Source: SHVO01 sp041905525
Lineage (GTDB): Bacteria; Pseudomonadota; Alphaproteobacteria; Rhodospirillales; Rhodospirillaceae
Reading direction: 5' to 3'
NCBI GenBank assembly: GCA_041905525.1
Contig: JAYRKY010000001.1
Span: 496,001 to 560,000, forward strand
DNA: 64,000 nt
Shown in pieces: positions 32,621 to 41,443 of this stretch. Under the pieces are notes generated by a model, which was not told the DNA's origin, did no database searches, and worked only from the letters and a program-made list of their open reading frames with translations. Made by a program: the position numbers and the translations under genes. Numbering within the stretch: position 1 is the first letter of the stretch; each line of letters starts with the position of its first letter.

Positions 32621-33579
32621 TGACCCCGGTCATCCGGCTCGAGAATGTCGCGAAATCATTTGGCGGCGTGAGTGCGGTTGGCGGCGTATCGCTCGATGTC
32701 GCCGCCAACGAATGCGTGGCCCTCCTAGGGCCCTCGGGATGCGGCAAAACGAGCCTTTTGCGATTGATTGCCGGGCTCGAGAAGGCCGATGCCGGAGTGA
32801 TCATGATTGACGGCTCGGATATGACGGCGACGCCGCCCTACGGGCGCCCCGTCAACATGATGTTCCAGTCTTATGCATTGTTCCCGCACATGAGCGTCGC
32901 GGACAACGTCGCCTTCGGGCTGAAGCAGGACCGGATTCCCACGGCCGAGATTCAAAGCCGGGTGAAGGAAGCTCTCTCCGCCGTCGAAATGGACTCCTTT
33001 CTCCATCGCAAGCCGCACCAGTTGTCCGGTGGCCAGCGTCAGCGGGTCGCGCTCGCAAGATGTATCGCCAAGCGGCCGAAGGCGCTTCTCCTCGATGAAC
33101 CCATGGCGGCGCTCGATAAACATTTACGCGAGCGCACGCAACTAGAGCTGCTGGCGCTCCGTCGCCGTCTCGGCATCAGTTTCGTCGTCGTGACCCACGA
33201 TCAAGACGAAGCGATGACCATGGCAGATCGAATTGCCGTCATGGACAAGGGGCGGATCCTGCAGGTCGATACGCCGCGCGTCCTTTATGAGCGTCCTGCG
33301 ACGCAAGCCGTCGCGCGCTTCTTTGGCGATATCAATTTGTGGCCCTCGGGCCTCGCGGTGCGGCCGGAGCGGATCGTGCTGTCACGCACGTCCGGCCGGA
33401 TCGAAGGCGTCGTGACCGACATCATCTATCGCGGGAACGCCACCAGCTATCTGGTGAGAACGTCCGAGATGGATGTGCGTGTGCTGCGGGCCGCAGAGTC
33501 CGACGACACCTCTATCGCCAAAGGCGAGCGGGTCTACCTGGACTGGCCGGAAGAGGCGGCCCGGATGATCGCCTCGTGA
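32620..33579 (+). CDS. potG: Polyamine ABC transporter ATP-binding protein (PotG)
   Basis: A 319-residue ATPase: Walker A GPSGCGKTS near residue 38, Q-loop MFQSYALFPHMSV, signature LSGGQRQRVALARC near 136, Walker B ALLLDEPMAALDK, H-loop VTHDQDEAM, and a C-terminal TOBE-like domain (about 250-319) that senses substrate. Start 32620 overlaps the potF stop; a more upstream frame has no support. Its stop overlaps the potH GTG (GTGA). It energises import of putrescine or spermidine at the inner membrane. Confidence 0.93.
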   Translation: MTPVIRLENVAKSFGGVSAVGGVSLDVAANECVALLGPSGCGKTSLLRLIAGLEKADAGVIMIDGSDMTATPPYGRPVNMMFQSYALFPHMSVADNVAFGLKQDRIPTAEIQSRVKEALSAVEMDSFLHRKPHQLSGGQRQRVALARCIAKRPKALLLDEPMAALDKHLRERTQLELLALRRRLGISFVVVTHDQDEAMTMADRIAVMDKGRILQVDTPRVLYERPATQAVARFFGDINLWPSGLAVRPERIVLSRTSGRIEGVVTDIIYRGNATSYLVRTSEMDVRVLRAAESDDTSIAKGERVYLDWPEEAARMIAS

Positions 33580-34418
33580 CCGCCGCGGCCAAAGGTACGG
33601 TCTGGGCGGTTTGGCTGTGGATCGTCCTCGCGCTGCTCCTGCCTTTCGCCATCGTGCTGAAGATCAGCTTCGCCACGTCGCAGCTCGGGGTGCCGCCGTA
33701 TGGCGCCCCCGTCACGGGTGCGAATTACGCATCGCTCTTGAACGACGGCCTCTACGCGAAGGCCTACGTCAGCTCACTGAAGGTCGCGTTCATTTCGACG
33801 GCGCTCACGTTGTTTTTGGGCTACCCGATGGCCTATGCGATCGCCCGCGCGCCGGAACGATGGCGGCAGTTCCTTTTGGTGTTGGTCATCCTCCCGTTCT
33901 GGACCTCGTTTCTGATTCGCATTTACGCCTGGATCGGGCTCCTGCGGCCCACCGGGCTCATCAATCAAGTCCTTGAGGCATTGGGCCTCATTGCCGCGCC
34001 CCTGCGGCTGTTGAATACCGATGGGGCCGTCTATCTCGGCATCGTCTATGCCTATCTCCCCTTCATGGTGCTGCCTCTTTATGCCCGCCTGGAAAAACTC
34101 GATCCCGCCCTACTTGAAGCCGCCGCCGATCTTGGCGCAAAGCCTTGGCGTACGTTTCTCAACATCACGCTTCCCTTGTCTCTGCCGGGCGTGATCGCCG
34201 GATCGCTTTTGGTTTTCATTCCTGCCGTCGGCGAGTTTGTGATCCCTGAGCTTCTCGGGGGACCCGATACGCTGATGATCGGCAAAGTCCTGTGGACGGA
34301 GTTTTTCACGAATCGGAACTGGCCGATGAGCGCGGCTGTCGCCGTTGTTTTGCTCGCGGTGCTTGTCGCGCCCATCATGTGGTTCCAGGCGGCGGAGAAA
34401 GGGGACGCACGGCCATGA
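33576..34418 (+). CDS. potH: Polyamine ABC transporter permease (PotH)
   Basis: A 280-residue permease with six membrane helices. The EAA loop (EAAADLGAKPWRTFLNITLPLSLPGVIAG), which docks the ATPase, is near residue 180. The start GTG 33576 overlaps the potG stop and puts the first helix at about residues 8-28; a frame reaching 33339 would overlap potG by ~240 bases and is rejected. A conserved GPDTLMIGKV loop follows. It works as a heterodimer with potI. Confidence 0.9.
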   Translation: MTAAAKGTVWAVWLWIVLALLLPFAIVLKISFATSQLGVPPYGAPVTGANYASLLNDGLYAKAYVSSLKVAFISTALTLFLGYPMAYAIARAPERWRQFLLVLVILPFWTSFLIRIYAWIGLLRPTGLINQVLEALGLIAAPLRLLNTDGAVYLGIVYAYLPFMVLPLYARLEKLDPALLEAAADLGAKPWRTFLNITLPLSLPGVIAGSLLVFIPAVGEFVIPELLGGPDTLMIGKVLWTEFFTNRNWPMSAAVAVVLLAVLVAPIMWFQAAEKGDARP

Positions 34419-35227
34419 CCGCGCGAATCATTCTTGGCGTCGGCTTGATGTTTCTTTACCTGCCGCTCCTGGTGGTGATGGGCTACTCATTCAATGCCTC
34501 CCGCCTTGTCACCGTCTGGACCGGCTTTTCGACGCAATGGTACGGCGAGTTATTTGCCGACCGGCAGATTCTGCGTGCGGCGGGCGTGAGCCTCGCGGTC
34601 GCACTGGTCTCCGCGAGCCTCGCGACCGTGCTCGGAACCGCCGCCGGCTACAGCCTCGCGCGCTTTGGTCCATTTCGCGGCCGATCGATTTTCGCCGGAA
34701 GTCTCGCGATGCCTCTGGTGATGCCGGAAGTCATCACCGGCCTCGCCTTGTTGCTGCTGTTCGTGGCGGCGCAGAGTGTGATGCCATGGCTGCCGGGGCG
34801 GGGTGTTGCGACCCTTGTCCTCGCCCACGCCAGCCTCACGATGGCGTATGTCGCCGTCATCGTGCAGGCGCGTGTCGCCGGCATGGGGCGCGATCTGGAG
34901 GAGGCGGCCGCGGACCTCGGGGCCCGGCCGGGCGCGGTTTTTCGGCATGTGACCCTGCCCATGATCGCGCCGGCGCTCGTTGCGGGGTGGCTGCTGGCTT
35001 TTGTCCTCTCGCTCGACGATCTGGTCATTGCCAGCTTTGTCTCCGGCCCCCAATCGACCACCCTGCCGATGGTCGTGTTTTCAAGCGTGCGGCTGGGGGT
35101 CAGCCCCAAGATCAATGCCCTGGCGACAATCCTCATCGTGGTGACATTTGTGCTGTTGGCCACCGCGGCTGCGCTTACGCGCACGCGAGGAAGAGCGGCG
35201 CCCGGCGCTCCGCCGGGCCCAAAATAA
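34415..35227 (+). CDS. potI: Polyamine ABC transporter permease (PotI)
   Basis: A 270-residue permease with six helices. The EAA motif is EEAAADLGARPGAVFRHVTLP (near residue 157) and LSLDDLVIASFVSGPQSTTLPM follows, the PotI/PotC family signature. Start ATG 34415 overlaps the potH stop (ATGA). The four genes potF-potG-potH-potI are overlapping or touching, so they are translated as one unit, and a hairpin terminator follows. Confidence 0.9.
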   Translation: MTARIILGVGLMFLYLPLLVVMGYSFNASRLVTVWTGFSTQWYGELFADRQILRAAGVSLAVALVSASLATVLGTAAGYSLARFGPFRGRSIFAGSLAMPLVMPEVITGLALLLLFVAAQSVMPWLPGRGVATLVLAHASLTMAYVAVIVQARVAGMGRDLEEAAADLGARPGAVFRHVTLPMIAPALVAGWLLAFVLSLDDLVIASFVSGPQSTTLPMVVFSSVRLGVSPKINALATILIVVTFVLLATAAALTRTRGRAAPGAPPGPK

Positions 35228-35229
35228 AA

Positions 35230-35268
35230 CGCCCTGCTTGGGGCAGGGCGCTTTCGAAATTCTTTTTT
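35230..35268 (+). terminator. Terminator of the pot operon
   Basis: CGCCCTGC (35230-35237) pairs with GCAGGGCG (35243-35250) around a 5-base loop. The T-rich tail does not follow directly but at 35261-35268, so it may be a weak intrinsic terminator. It lies between potI and the end of the convergent secreted-protein gene. Confidence 0.65.
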
Positions 35269-35300
35269 GCTCGTTCTGAACCGTGTCGTCTCGTTCCCTC

Positions 35301-35645
35301 CTATCGCTTCCCGTCGATCGAAACTTCCCCGCGTTCGATCTTTACGGTCGCATTCCCTTTCACTTCGACTGATGTCGTCGCAGCGAGGACGACGCAGTCG
35401 GTACAAATATTCGCGATACTCTGGCCGGCGCCAACTTTGATCGTCTCGCTCTTGCCGTCGCTGTGATTCACCGTGACCTCGCGTGGCATCCGGTCGCGGT
35501 TGCGCAGATCGACGGCGTGAGCCGGAACTGCGCCGAAGACCGTTGCCGCCAAGAGCACACCCCACTTGAGTTGAACGCGCCGCACCCTCACCGGCTTCGT
35601 CTCGCTCGCTTTAGATCCCTCAGTTTGCAGTGCAATATTTTCCAT
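35301..35645 (-). CDS. Small secreted protein, unknown
   Basis: A 114-residue protein. A basic N-terminal stretch (about 28 residues) precedes a signal-like hydrophobic segment (KWGVLLAATVFGAVPAHA), so the cut would leave about 70 residues starting VDLRNRDRMPREV. The mature part is beta-rich with two Cys (ICTDCVVLA). I do not recognise the family. No clear ribosome-binding site; a start further in is possible. The region upstream is AT-rich. Confidence 0.5.
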   Translation of the reverse strand: MENIALQTEGSKASETKPVRVRRVQLKWGVLLAATVFGAVPAHAVDLRNRDRMPREVTVNHSDGKSETIKVGAGQSIANICTDCVVLAATTSVEVKGNATVKIERGEVSIDGKR

Positions 35646-35811
35646 GGCTCAAAAATCCAATCAAACGAATTTAAGCACCGGGTATGTTCAAAAATTTCGA
35701 TAGATGGGTTGGGCGGATGCCCCCGGATGTTGCCCAACAAATCTCTACTAAGTCTTTGCAAAACATTTAATTTACACATCTCCCACGCCGACTTTTACGC
35801 GGAGTCGCCTC

Positions 35812-36513
35812 ATGACCATTCTTCTCCATGAACTGGCCCTCGATCGAGGCATTCTTTCGTCGCCGTACTGCTGGATGGTGCGGTTCGCTTTAGCTCATAA
35901 GGGTCTCGACTATCGGACCGCGACCACAAGTTTTACCGGCATCTCGTCGATCGCCGGTGGCGGTCAGAAGATGGTTCCCGTCATCGAGGACGGCGCCAAG
36001 GTCATAGGCGACAGTTGGGCAATCGCCGAATACTTGGAAGGGGCGTACGCGGACCGGCCGTCTCTGTTCGGGGACGCTCAGGGCAGAAGTTACGCGCGCT
36101 TTGTCCTCGCTACGTTCGGCGCGCATGTCATGCGCGCCGCGATGCGCGTCGTGATGGGCGAGGTCTTCAAGAAGGTTCAGCCTGAAGACCGCGCTTATTA
36201 CGAGGCGAGCCGAAGCCAGCGGATCGGTATGTCGATCGAGGAGTTCACCTCCGCCCCGATTGCCGAGCGCCTTGCGGGTTTGCGCGCCGCGCTGGAACCC
36301 GTGCGCGCGGTGGTCAAGGACCAGAAGTTCCTTGCGGGTGAGACTCCGATGTATGCCGATTATATCGCCGCGGGGATTCTGCTGTGGGCGCGCGCGGCTT
36401 CGCCGGAACGGGTGCTTGAGAAGGATGATCCCATCGTTCCATGGTTTGAGCGCATGGTCGGGCTGTATCCAAGAATTGCGGGCGAGAGCACGCGCACCTG
36501 GGACGGTCCTTGA
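35812..36513 (+). CDS. Glutathione S-transferase family protein
   Basis: A 233-residue protein. The N-terminal thioredoxin-like domain holds a Ser/Tyr-Cys region (ILSSPYCWMVRFALAHKGLDYR), MVPVIEDGAKVIGDSWAIAEYLE with the cis-Pro and the glutathione-binding Asp-Ser. The C-terminal helical domain spans about 85-233. It may be a beta-etherase-like or detoxifying GST; the substrate is unknown. Start has GGAG 7 bases upstream. Its TGA overlaps the TTG start of the next gene (TTGA). Confidence 0.88.
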   Translation: MTILLHELALDRGILSSPYCWMVRFALAHKGLDYRTATTSFTGISSIAGGGQKMVPVIEDGAKVIGDSWAIAEYLEGAYADRPSLFGDAQGRSYARFVLATFGAHVMRAAMRVVMGEVFKKVQPEDRAYYEASRSQRIGMSIEEFTSAPIAERLAGLRAALEPVRAVVKDQKFLAGETPMYADYIAAGILLWARAASPERVLEKDDPIVPWFERMVGLYPRIAGESTRTWDGP

Positions 36514-36989
36514 AAAAATTTCTCGCGGCGGTTTATCGCAGCACGCCGGTATGGGTGACGCGTGTGCTGCTGCGGCATGCGAATCCCACTTTCAGCATGG
36601 GCGCCGCCGGCGTGTTCTTCGCGGCGGACGGAACCGTCCTCGTTCAGCGTCATGTCTACCGGCACCAGTATCCTTGGGGACTGCCGTCGGGGTTCCTCAA
36701 CGCGGGTGAATCACCGGAAGCCGGAGCGCTGCGGGAATTGAGGGAAGAGGTGGGCCTCGTTGGCCAGGCGCACGGCGTGATCGGCATCTACCACATCCAT
36801 CCACGGCACCTCGAATTCGCGGTCCAGGGCACGGTTGACCGTACCCAACCGCCCCGCCTCAGCCACGAAATTTTCGAGCTCGCCTTCGTCGCGCCCGACG
36901 CATTGCCCGAGGCGATGCCGCCGGATCAGAAAGCCATGGTGAGGCGTGCCGCCGGTAAAAACCTTGCTTTGCGCTCGGGCGTCGATTAG
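36510..36989 (+). CDS. NUDIX hydrolase
   Basis: A 159-residue protein with the complete Nudix box GFLNAGESPEAGALRELREEVGL (near residue 68), whose Glu residues bind Mg. NUDIX enzymes cut a nucleoside diphosphate linked to some other group; the substrate (NADH, ADP-ribose, a mutagenic nucleotide or other) is not known. The start is TTG, inside the overlap with the GST stop; no better start fits the family. The two are translated as a pair. Confidence 0.88.
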   Translation: MKKFLAAVYRSTPVWVTRVLLRHANPTFSMGAAGVFFAADGTVLVQRHVYRHQYPWGLPSGFLNAGESPEAGALRELREEVGLVGQAHGVIGIYHIHPRHLEFAVQGTVDRTQPPRLSHEIFELAFVAPDALPEAMPPDQKAMVRRAAGKNLALRSGVD

Positions 36990-36999
36990 GTAGCCCCGC

Positions 37000-37317
37000 A
37001 TGGCAACAATCAATGTAACAACCCGCGCCGGGAAGGCGATCGCGCTCGAGGGTAAGGTCGGACACACCCTCATGGAGAACCTGCGCGACAACGACCTCGA
37101 TGTCGAAGCGGCGTGCGGCGGCTCATGCTCCTGCGCCACCTGCCACGTGTTCATTGATGATGCGTGGCTCGACAAACTGCCGAAACGCGAAGACGACGAG
37201 TCCGAACTGGTCGAGCAGACGACGTTCTACAAAGGCCGCAATTCGCGGCTCTCCTGCCAGATCAAATTCACCGAAGCCCTCGACGGGATTTCGCTGACCG
37301 TCGCGCCGGCCGAATAA
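37000..37317 (+). CDS. 2Fe-2S ferredoxin
   Basis: A 105-residue adrenodoxin-like ferredoxin with the cluster cysteines in ACGGSCSCATCHVF (C-x5-C-x2-C) and LSCQI toward the C-terminus. An acidic patch around DDAWLDKLPKREDDESE is typical of adrenodoxin/Fdx types that transfer electrons to Fe-S assembly enzymes or cytochromes P450. It starts 10 bases after the NUDIX gene, so likely co-transcribed. The partner is unknown. Confidence 0.93.
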   Translation: MATINVTTRAGKAIALEGKVGHTLMENLRDNDLDVEAACGGSCSCATCHVFIDDAWLDKLPKREDDESELVEQTTFYKGRNSRLSCQIKFTEALDGISLTVAPAE

Positions 37318-37323
37318 ATCGGC

Positions 37324-38208
37324 CTACTCGCCGCGCCAGCGGCGGTGCATCCATAACCATTGCTCGGGCCGCTCGCGGATCCAGTCCTCAAGCTTGCCGT
37401 TGATTTGGGTGAGCGCGTTCAGAATGTCGGCGTCGTGATTGTCCGTCGGCGTGAAATGCCACGGCTTTTCGATACTCACCTTGAAGTGCGCGCCTCCACG
37501 ACGGATGACGCGGATGGGAAACACCGGACAGCCCAGGCGCAGCGCGAAACTCGCGATGGCCGGCGCGGTGGCAGCGGCGCGGCCGAAGAACGGCACATCG
37601 ACGCCCGAGCTCAGCTTCTGATCCACCAGCATGACCACATGGCCGCCGTGTTTCAGGTCGCTCAGCACGATACGCGCGCCGGCCGGACCTTTCGGTGCAA
37701 GGCCCGCCACGCCGCGCAAGCGCACTTCGGCGATCATTTCATCGACCAGCGGGTTGTTCGCCTTGCGATAAACGGCGGTGATCGGTTTGGTATGCAGGCG
37801 CAAGGCGTCGAAGATCAGCTCCCAGTTGCCGAGGTGGCCGGTCATGAGCAGGGCCGGCTTGCCCTCGCGCGCCAGCCGCGCGAGTTCCTCATGGCCCTCG
37901 ATTTCAACACGGCCCTCCAGCTTCGGGATGACCGCGTACTCCATCATCGTGCGGCCGAAATTGTCCCATGCGCCGTTCAATATCGCCGCTCGTGACGCCG
38001 CGTCGCGTTCGGGCAACGAACGCTCAAGGTTGTGCGCGGCAATCTTATGCGCGCGGGTCAAGGGACCGACCGTGCGGCCCAGCCATGCGCCGAAGCCCGA
38101 TACCGCGTCCACCGAGAAAAGCCCCAGCACTGCGAGCATCGTGCGCGCCGCGGCCGCCTCGAGGCGGTAGCGGATCGGATGTTTTAATGGGGTCGACGGA
38201 TCGGACAT
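37324..38208 (-). CDS. Lipid A biosynthesis-type acyltransferase (LpxL/HtrB family)
   Basis: A 294-residue acyltransferase. The catalytic HX4(D/E) motif is H-LGNW-E in TGHLGNWELIFDAL (near residue 115); a conserved FFGRAAATAPAIASFALRLGCPV segment follows. It lacks a clear N-terminal anchor apart from a modest hydrophobic stretch (about 20-40). The family adds secondary acyl chains to lipid A precursors. Start ATG 38208 (MSDPSTPL) is preferred; a frame to 38283 runs into the next gene's promoter. It is divergent from the glycosyltransferase, with a 39-base gap. Confidence 0.85.
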   Translation of the reverse strand: MSDPSTPLKHPIRYRLEAAAARTMLAVLGLFSVDAVSGFGAWLGRTVGPLTRAHKIAAHNLERSLPERDAASRAAILNGAWDNFGRTMMEYAVIPKLEGRVEIEGHEELARLAREGKPALLMTGHLGNWELIFDALRLHTKPITAVYRKANNPLVDEMIAEVRLRGVAGLAPKGPAGARIVLSDLKHGGHVVMLVDQKLSSGVDVPFFGRAAATAPAIASFALRLGCPVFPIRVIRRGGAHFKVSIEKPWHFTPTDNHDADILNALTQINGKLEDWIRERPEQWLWMHRRWRGE

Positions 38209-38247
38209 TATGGGCGACTTATAGTGCGTTTTTCGGGAGTTGGTAAC

Positions 38248-39270
38248 GTGCGCCTGTTGCAAGTGCTCGCCGGCGGTCTGCACGGCGGCGCAGAGCGCTT
38301 CTACGAGGATCTGGTGGTCGGCCTGACGAAGGCCGGCGTCGACCAGGCGTGCGCGATCCGGCCGTTCCCCTTGCGCGCGGCGCGCCTGTCGGCGGCGGGG
38401 TGCCGGGTCAGCCAGTTCATGTTCGGCGGGTTCTTCGATCTGTCGACGCGATTCCGGCTCGCGAAGCTGGCGAAGCTGGAATCACCCGATGTCGTCGTTG
38501 GGTGGATGAACCGCGCCTGTGCCATTCTTCCGGAAGGATCGTGGGTGAATGTCGGGCGCCTCGGGGGCTACTACAGCCTCAAGTACTATCGGCGCTGTCA
38601 TCACCTTGTCTGCAATACGCCCGACATCCGCGGCTATGTCGTGCGCGAGGGATGGCCGGCCGCCCGCGCGCATTACATTCCGAATTTCACTCCGGTCGAA
38701 GAGGGGCCTGCGGCGGACCGCGCCGCGCTCGCCACGCCCGCCGATGCCAAGGTGCTTCTAATATTGGCGCGCCTCCACAAGGTGAAGGGCATCGATATGG
38801 CGATCCGGGCATTGGTTTCCATTCCCGATGCGATTCTATGGATCGCGGGCGAAGGGGCGCTCGAGGACGAACTGCGTGAATTGGCCGAGCGCGAACGCGT
38901 TGTGCACAGGGTTCGATTTTTGGGCTGGAGGGACGACCGCTCCGCCCTCCTCAAAGCGGCCGACGTGTGTCTTGTTCCTTCGCGCTCCGAGCCGTTCGGA
39001 AACGTTGTCGTCAACGCCTGGGCCCACGGTGTGCCGCTGGTCGCGGCGGCGAGCCAGGGACCGGGGTACCTGGTTCACGAGGGCGAGGATGGCCTCAAGG
39101 TCCCGGTGGACGATGCCGCGGCGCTGGCCGGCGCGGTGAACCGGCTGCTGGGAGATGACGCCCTGGCCGGGAAACTCAGGGCCGGGGGCTTCGAACGGGT
39201 GCGCCGGGAGTTCTCCGAAGACGCGGTGGTTCAGCAATATATGGACCTTCTTTCCACCGTCAGGCGTTGA
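38248..39270 (+). CDS. Glycosyltransferase family 4-like protein
   Basis: A ~340-residue GT-B glycosyltransferase. LQVLAGGLHGGAERFYEDLVVGLTKAG is the N-terminal nucleotide-binding start; LLILARLHKVKGIDMAIRA and CLVPSRSEPFGNVVVNAWAHGVPLVA are the donor-binding C-terminal segments, with the acidic Glu. GTG 38248 has GGGAG 8 bases upstream; GTG 38224 is possible. It likely adds a sugar to a lipid or lipopolysaccharide; the neighbour is an LpxL-type acyltransferase, so a surface-lipid role is plausible. Confidence 0.88.
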   Translation: MRLLQVLAGGLHGGAERFYEDLVVGLTKAGVDQACAIRPFPLRAARLSAAGCRVSQFMFGGFFDLSTRFRLAKLAKLESPDVVVGWMNRACAILPEGSWVNVGRLGGYYSLKYYRRCHHLVCNTPDIRGYVVREGWPAARAHYIPNFTPVEEGPAADRAALATPADAKVLLILARLHKVKGIDMAIRALVSIPDAILWIAGEGALEDELRELAERERVVHRVRFLGWRDDRSALLKAADVCLVPSRSEPFGNVVVNAWAHGVPLVAAASQGPGYLVHEGEDGLKVPVDDAAALAGAVNRLLGDDALAGKLRAGGFERVRREFSEDAVVQQYMDLLSTVRR

Positions 39271-39309
39271 TTTGCCGGGCTTTTAAAGACAGGGCATAGT
39301 GGCGCCCGC

Positions 39310-41091
39310 ATGCAGGCACAGGCCAAAGCACAAGGCGGGACAACCCCGAACGCGGAGACCAAGCCGCAAGGCGAGGAGCGCGACCATCTCCTGCTGATCG
39401 CGGACATGACCCGCGAGTTCGCGGCCGCCAATGACTATAAAGCCGTCGCCCATACGACCCTGGAGCGCATCACCAAGTATATGAGCGCCGAGGCCGCATC
39501 GCTGTTTCTGCTCAGCGATTCCGGCGACGATCTTGTCTGCGTCGCCTGCTACGGCCCAGTCGATATCACCGGCCTCAATATCCCCGCCACCACCGGCGTC
39601 GTCGGCCGGAGCGTCATTTCGCGCAAAGGTCTCCTGGTGCGCGACGTGTCGCAGGACGGCGATTTCGGCGCAGCCGTAGACGCAAAAACCGGCTTCACCA
39701 CGCGCTCGCTTCTGGTCGCGCCGCTCGCCATCGGCAAGGAATGTCTCGGCGCTATCGAGATCATCAACCGCACCGACGGGGATGGCCTCTTCAATGACGA
39801 GGATATGATCCTCCTCGAGACATTGGCGCGCGCCGCGGCGCTTGCGATCAACAACTTCCGCCTCACCCATAAGATCGTTCAGCAGGAGCGCGATCGCCAC
39901 GAGCTCGAACTCGCGGCCGAAATCCAACGTGACCTTCTGCCCCAGTCTTCGACGCGCGATTTTCCCGTGCACGGTCTCAATATTCCGGCGCGTGCGGTTT
40001 CGGGCGATTTCTTCGACATCATCACCCTTCCCGATGGACGCATCTGGTTCAACGTGGCCGATGTCTCCGGCAAGGGCATGAACGCGGCCTTGCTCATGGC
40101 CAAGACCTCGAGCTTGTTCCGCTGTCTCGCCAAAAGCGCCGAAAATCCGGGCCAGCTTCTGTCGGCCATCAATAACGAGCTGTGTGAAACCAATTCGCAC
40201 GGGATGTTCGTGACCATGGTCGGGGGGCTGTTCGACCCGGCGATCGGTATGGTCCGGCTGGCCAACGCGGGCCATGAGCCGCCGCTTTTGTTCGACGCCC
40301 GCACGGAACGGTTTACCTCGATTCCGGCGGACGCCCCGCCGCTCGGTATCGCGCCCGATATCGCCGGCGCCGAGGGGTTTCCGGTGCGCGAAATCTTCCT
40401 CGCCGGGGGCACCCTCTATGTCTTCACCGACGGGCTGACGGAAGCCACCACCTTCGGCGGCGGCATGCTGGGCATCGACGGCGTACGCGCCTTGATCCGC
40501 GACCACGCGGAACTTTCGCCCGACCTGCGGCTCAAGAATATCGCCGGGGCGGTCAAGCTGCCCGGCCAGTCGTTGCGCGACGACCTGACGCTGCTCGTGG
40601 CCGAAGATATGGCCATCGCTCCCATGGGGGCCAAACCGCCGGCCGCGTCGCTGGATATCCCGGCGGACGAACAAATCCTGCGCATTCGCGTTCCTGGACG
40701 TGCGGACCGCCTCAAGTTGATCCGCGCCGCAACGGAACAAGCCGCGAAATTCGTCGATGCCCCGGAAGCCTGGACCTTCGACCTTAAAATGGCCGTCGAC
40801 GAAGCCTGCCAGAACATCGTGCGTCACGCTTACAAGAGCAGCCCCGATGCCGGCGATATCGTCATCGATTTTCGCCGCCGCGGCAGCGTGATGGAGGTGG
40901 ACATCATGGATTTCGCCGAGGCAGTGGACCCTGAGACGATCAAGCCCCGTGACATCACCGAAGTCCGGCCCGGAGGGCTGGGTGTTCACCTGATCAAGTC
41001 CGTATGTGACGAGGCCAAATTCGCCGCGCCGCCGCCCGGAGTCGGCAACTTATTTAAATTGACCAAACGCCTCCCACCCAAGGTACAGTAG
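39310..41091 (+). CDS. Fusion of GAF, PP2C-like phosphatase (SpoIIE/RsbU) and anti-sigma-type kinase (RsbW) domains
   Basis: A 593-residue regulator: a GAF-like domain (about 40-180), a short coiled coil (about 183-205) ending LAAEIQRDLLPQ, a SpoIIE/RsbU PP2C phosphatase (about 210-440; key motifs ARAVSGDFFDI, FNVADVSGKGMNAAL and FTDGLTEAT), and a C-terminal histidine-kinase-like ATPase of the RsbW/SpoIIAB type (about 455-590), with its N-box in DEACQNIVRHAY. In partner switching the kinase phosphorylates a STAS protein and the phosphatase reverses it; a single protein carrying both is less common. A STAS gene follows after 19 bases. Confidence 0.88.
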   Translation: MQAQAKAQGGTTPNAETKPQGEERDHLLLIADMTREFAAANDYKAVAHTTLERITKYMSAEAASLFLLSDSGDDLVCVACYGPVDITGLNIPATTGVVGRSVISRKGLLVRDVSQDGDFGAAVDAKTGFTTRSLLVAPLAIGKECLGAIEIINRTDGDGLFNDEDMILLETLARAAALAINNFRLTHKIVQQERDRHELELAAEIQRDLLPQSSTRDFPVHGLNIPARAVSGDFFDIITLPDGRIWFNVADVSGKGMNAALLMAKTSSLFRCLAKSAENPGQLLSAINNELCETNSHGMFVTMVGGLFDPAIGMVRLANAGHEPPLLFDARTERFTSIPADAPPLGIAPDIAGAEGFPVREIFLAGGTLYVFTDGLTEATTFGGGMLGIDGVRALIRDHAELSPDLRLKNIAGAVKLPGQSLRDDLTLLVAEDMAIAPMGAKPPAASLDIPADEQILRIRVPGRADRLKLIRAATEQAAKFVDAPEAWTFDLKMAVDEACQNIVRHAYKSSPDAGDIVIDFRRRGSVMEVDIMDFAEAVDPETIKPRDITEVRPGGLGVHLIKSVCDEAKFAAPPPGVGNLFKLTKRLPPKVQ

Positions 41092-41110
41092 CGCCGGGGA
41101 AACGCAGTAA

Positions 41111-41440
41111 ATGTCCTACGAAGTCAAAAACGTGAACGGCGCCGCCGTGGTGGCGCTTACCGGTGACGTTGATTTGCAGACGTCGCCGACCGTGCGCCAG
41201 AAGCTCCTTGAGAGCCTGGAACAGTACAAGCGCATCGTCGTCGATCTGTCGGCGGTGAACTACATCGATTCCTCCGGGGTGGCGTCGCTGGTCGAGGCGT
41301 TTCAGGTGTCCCGCAAGAAGGGCTGCACCTTCTCCCTCGCCAATGTGTCGTCGGCCGCCATGCGCGTTTTGTCGCTGGCCCGCCTCGATAAGGTGTTCAC
41401 GATCCACCCGTCCGTCGAAGCGGCGCTCGCGCAGGGGTAA
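41111..41440 (+). CDS. STAS domain protein (anti-sigma factor antagonist / MlaB-like)
   Basis: A 109-residue STAS protein. The segment VDLSAVNYIDSSGVASLVEAFQ contains the conserved Ser (DSSG) phosphorylated by RsbW-type kinases. It follows an RsbU-RsbW fusion by 19 bases and precedes mlaE by 3. In RsbV/SpoIIAA systems it is the antagonist; in the Mla system the STAS protein MlaB sits on the ATPase MlaF. Either role, or both, is possible here. No sigma factor gene lies near it. Confidence 0.9.
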   Translation: MSYEVKNVNGAAVVALTGDVDLQTSPTVRQKLLESLEQYKRIVVDLSAVNYIDSSGVASLVEAFQVSRKKGCTFSLANVSSAAMRVLSLARLDKVFTIHPSVEAALAQG

Positions 41441-41443
41441 GCC

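Noticed and set aside
35230..35250. Regulatory hairpin for a gene after potI.
   Set aside because: No plus-strand gene follows for over 500 bases, so a terminator role is simpler.
39283..40989. A 568-codon open frame antisense to the GAF-PP2C-kinase gene.
   Set aside because: Shadow of the GC-rich gene; the translation is Arg/Gly/Asp-rich without domains.
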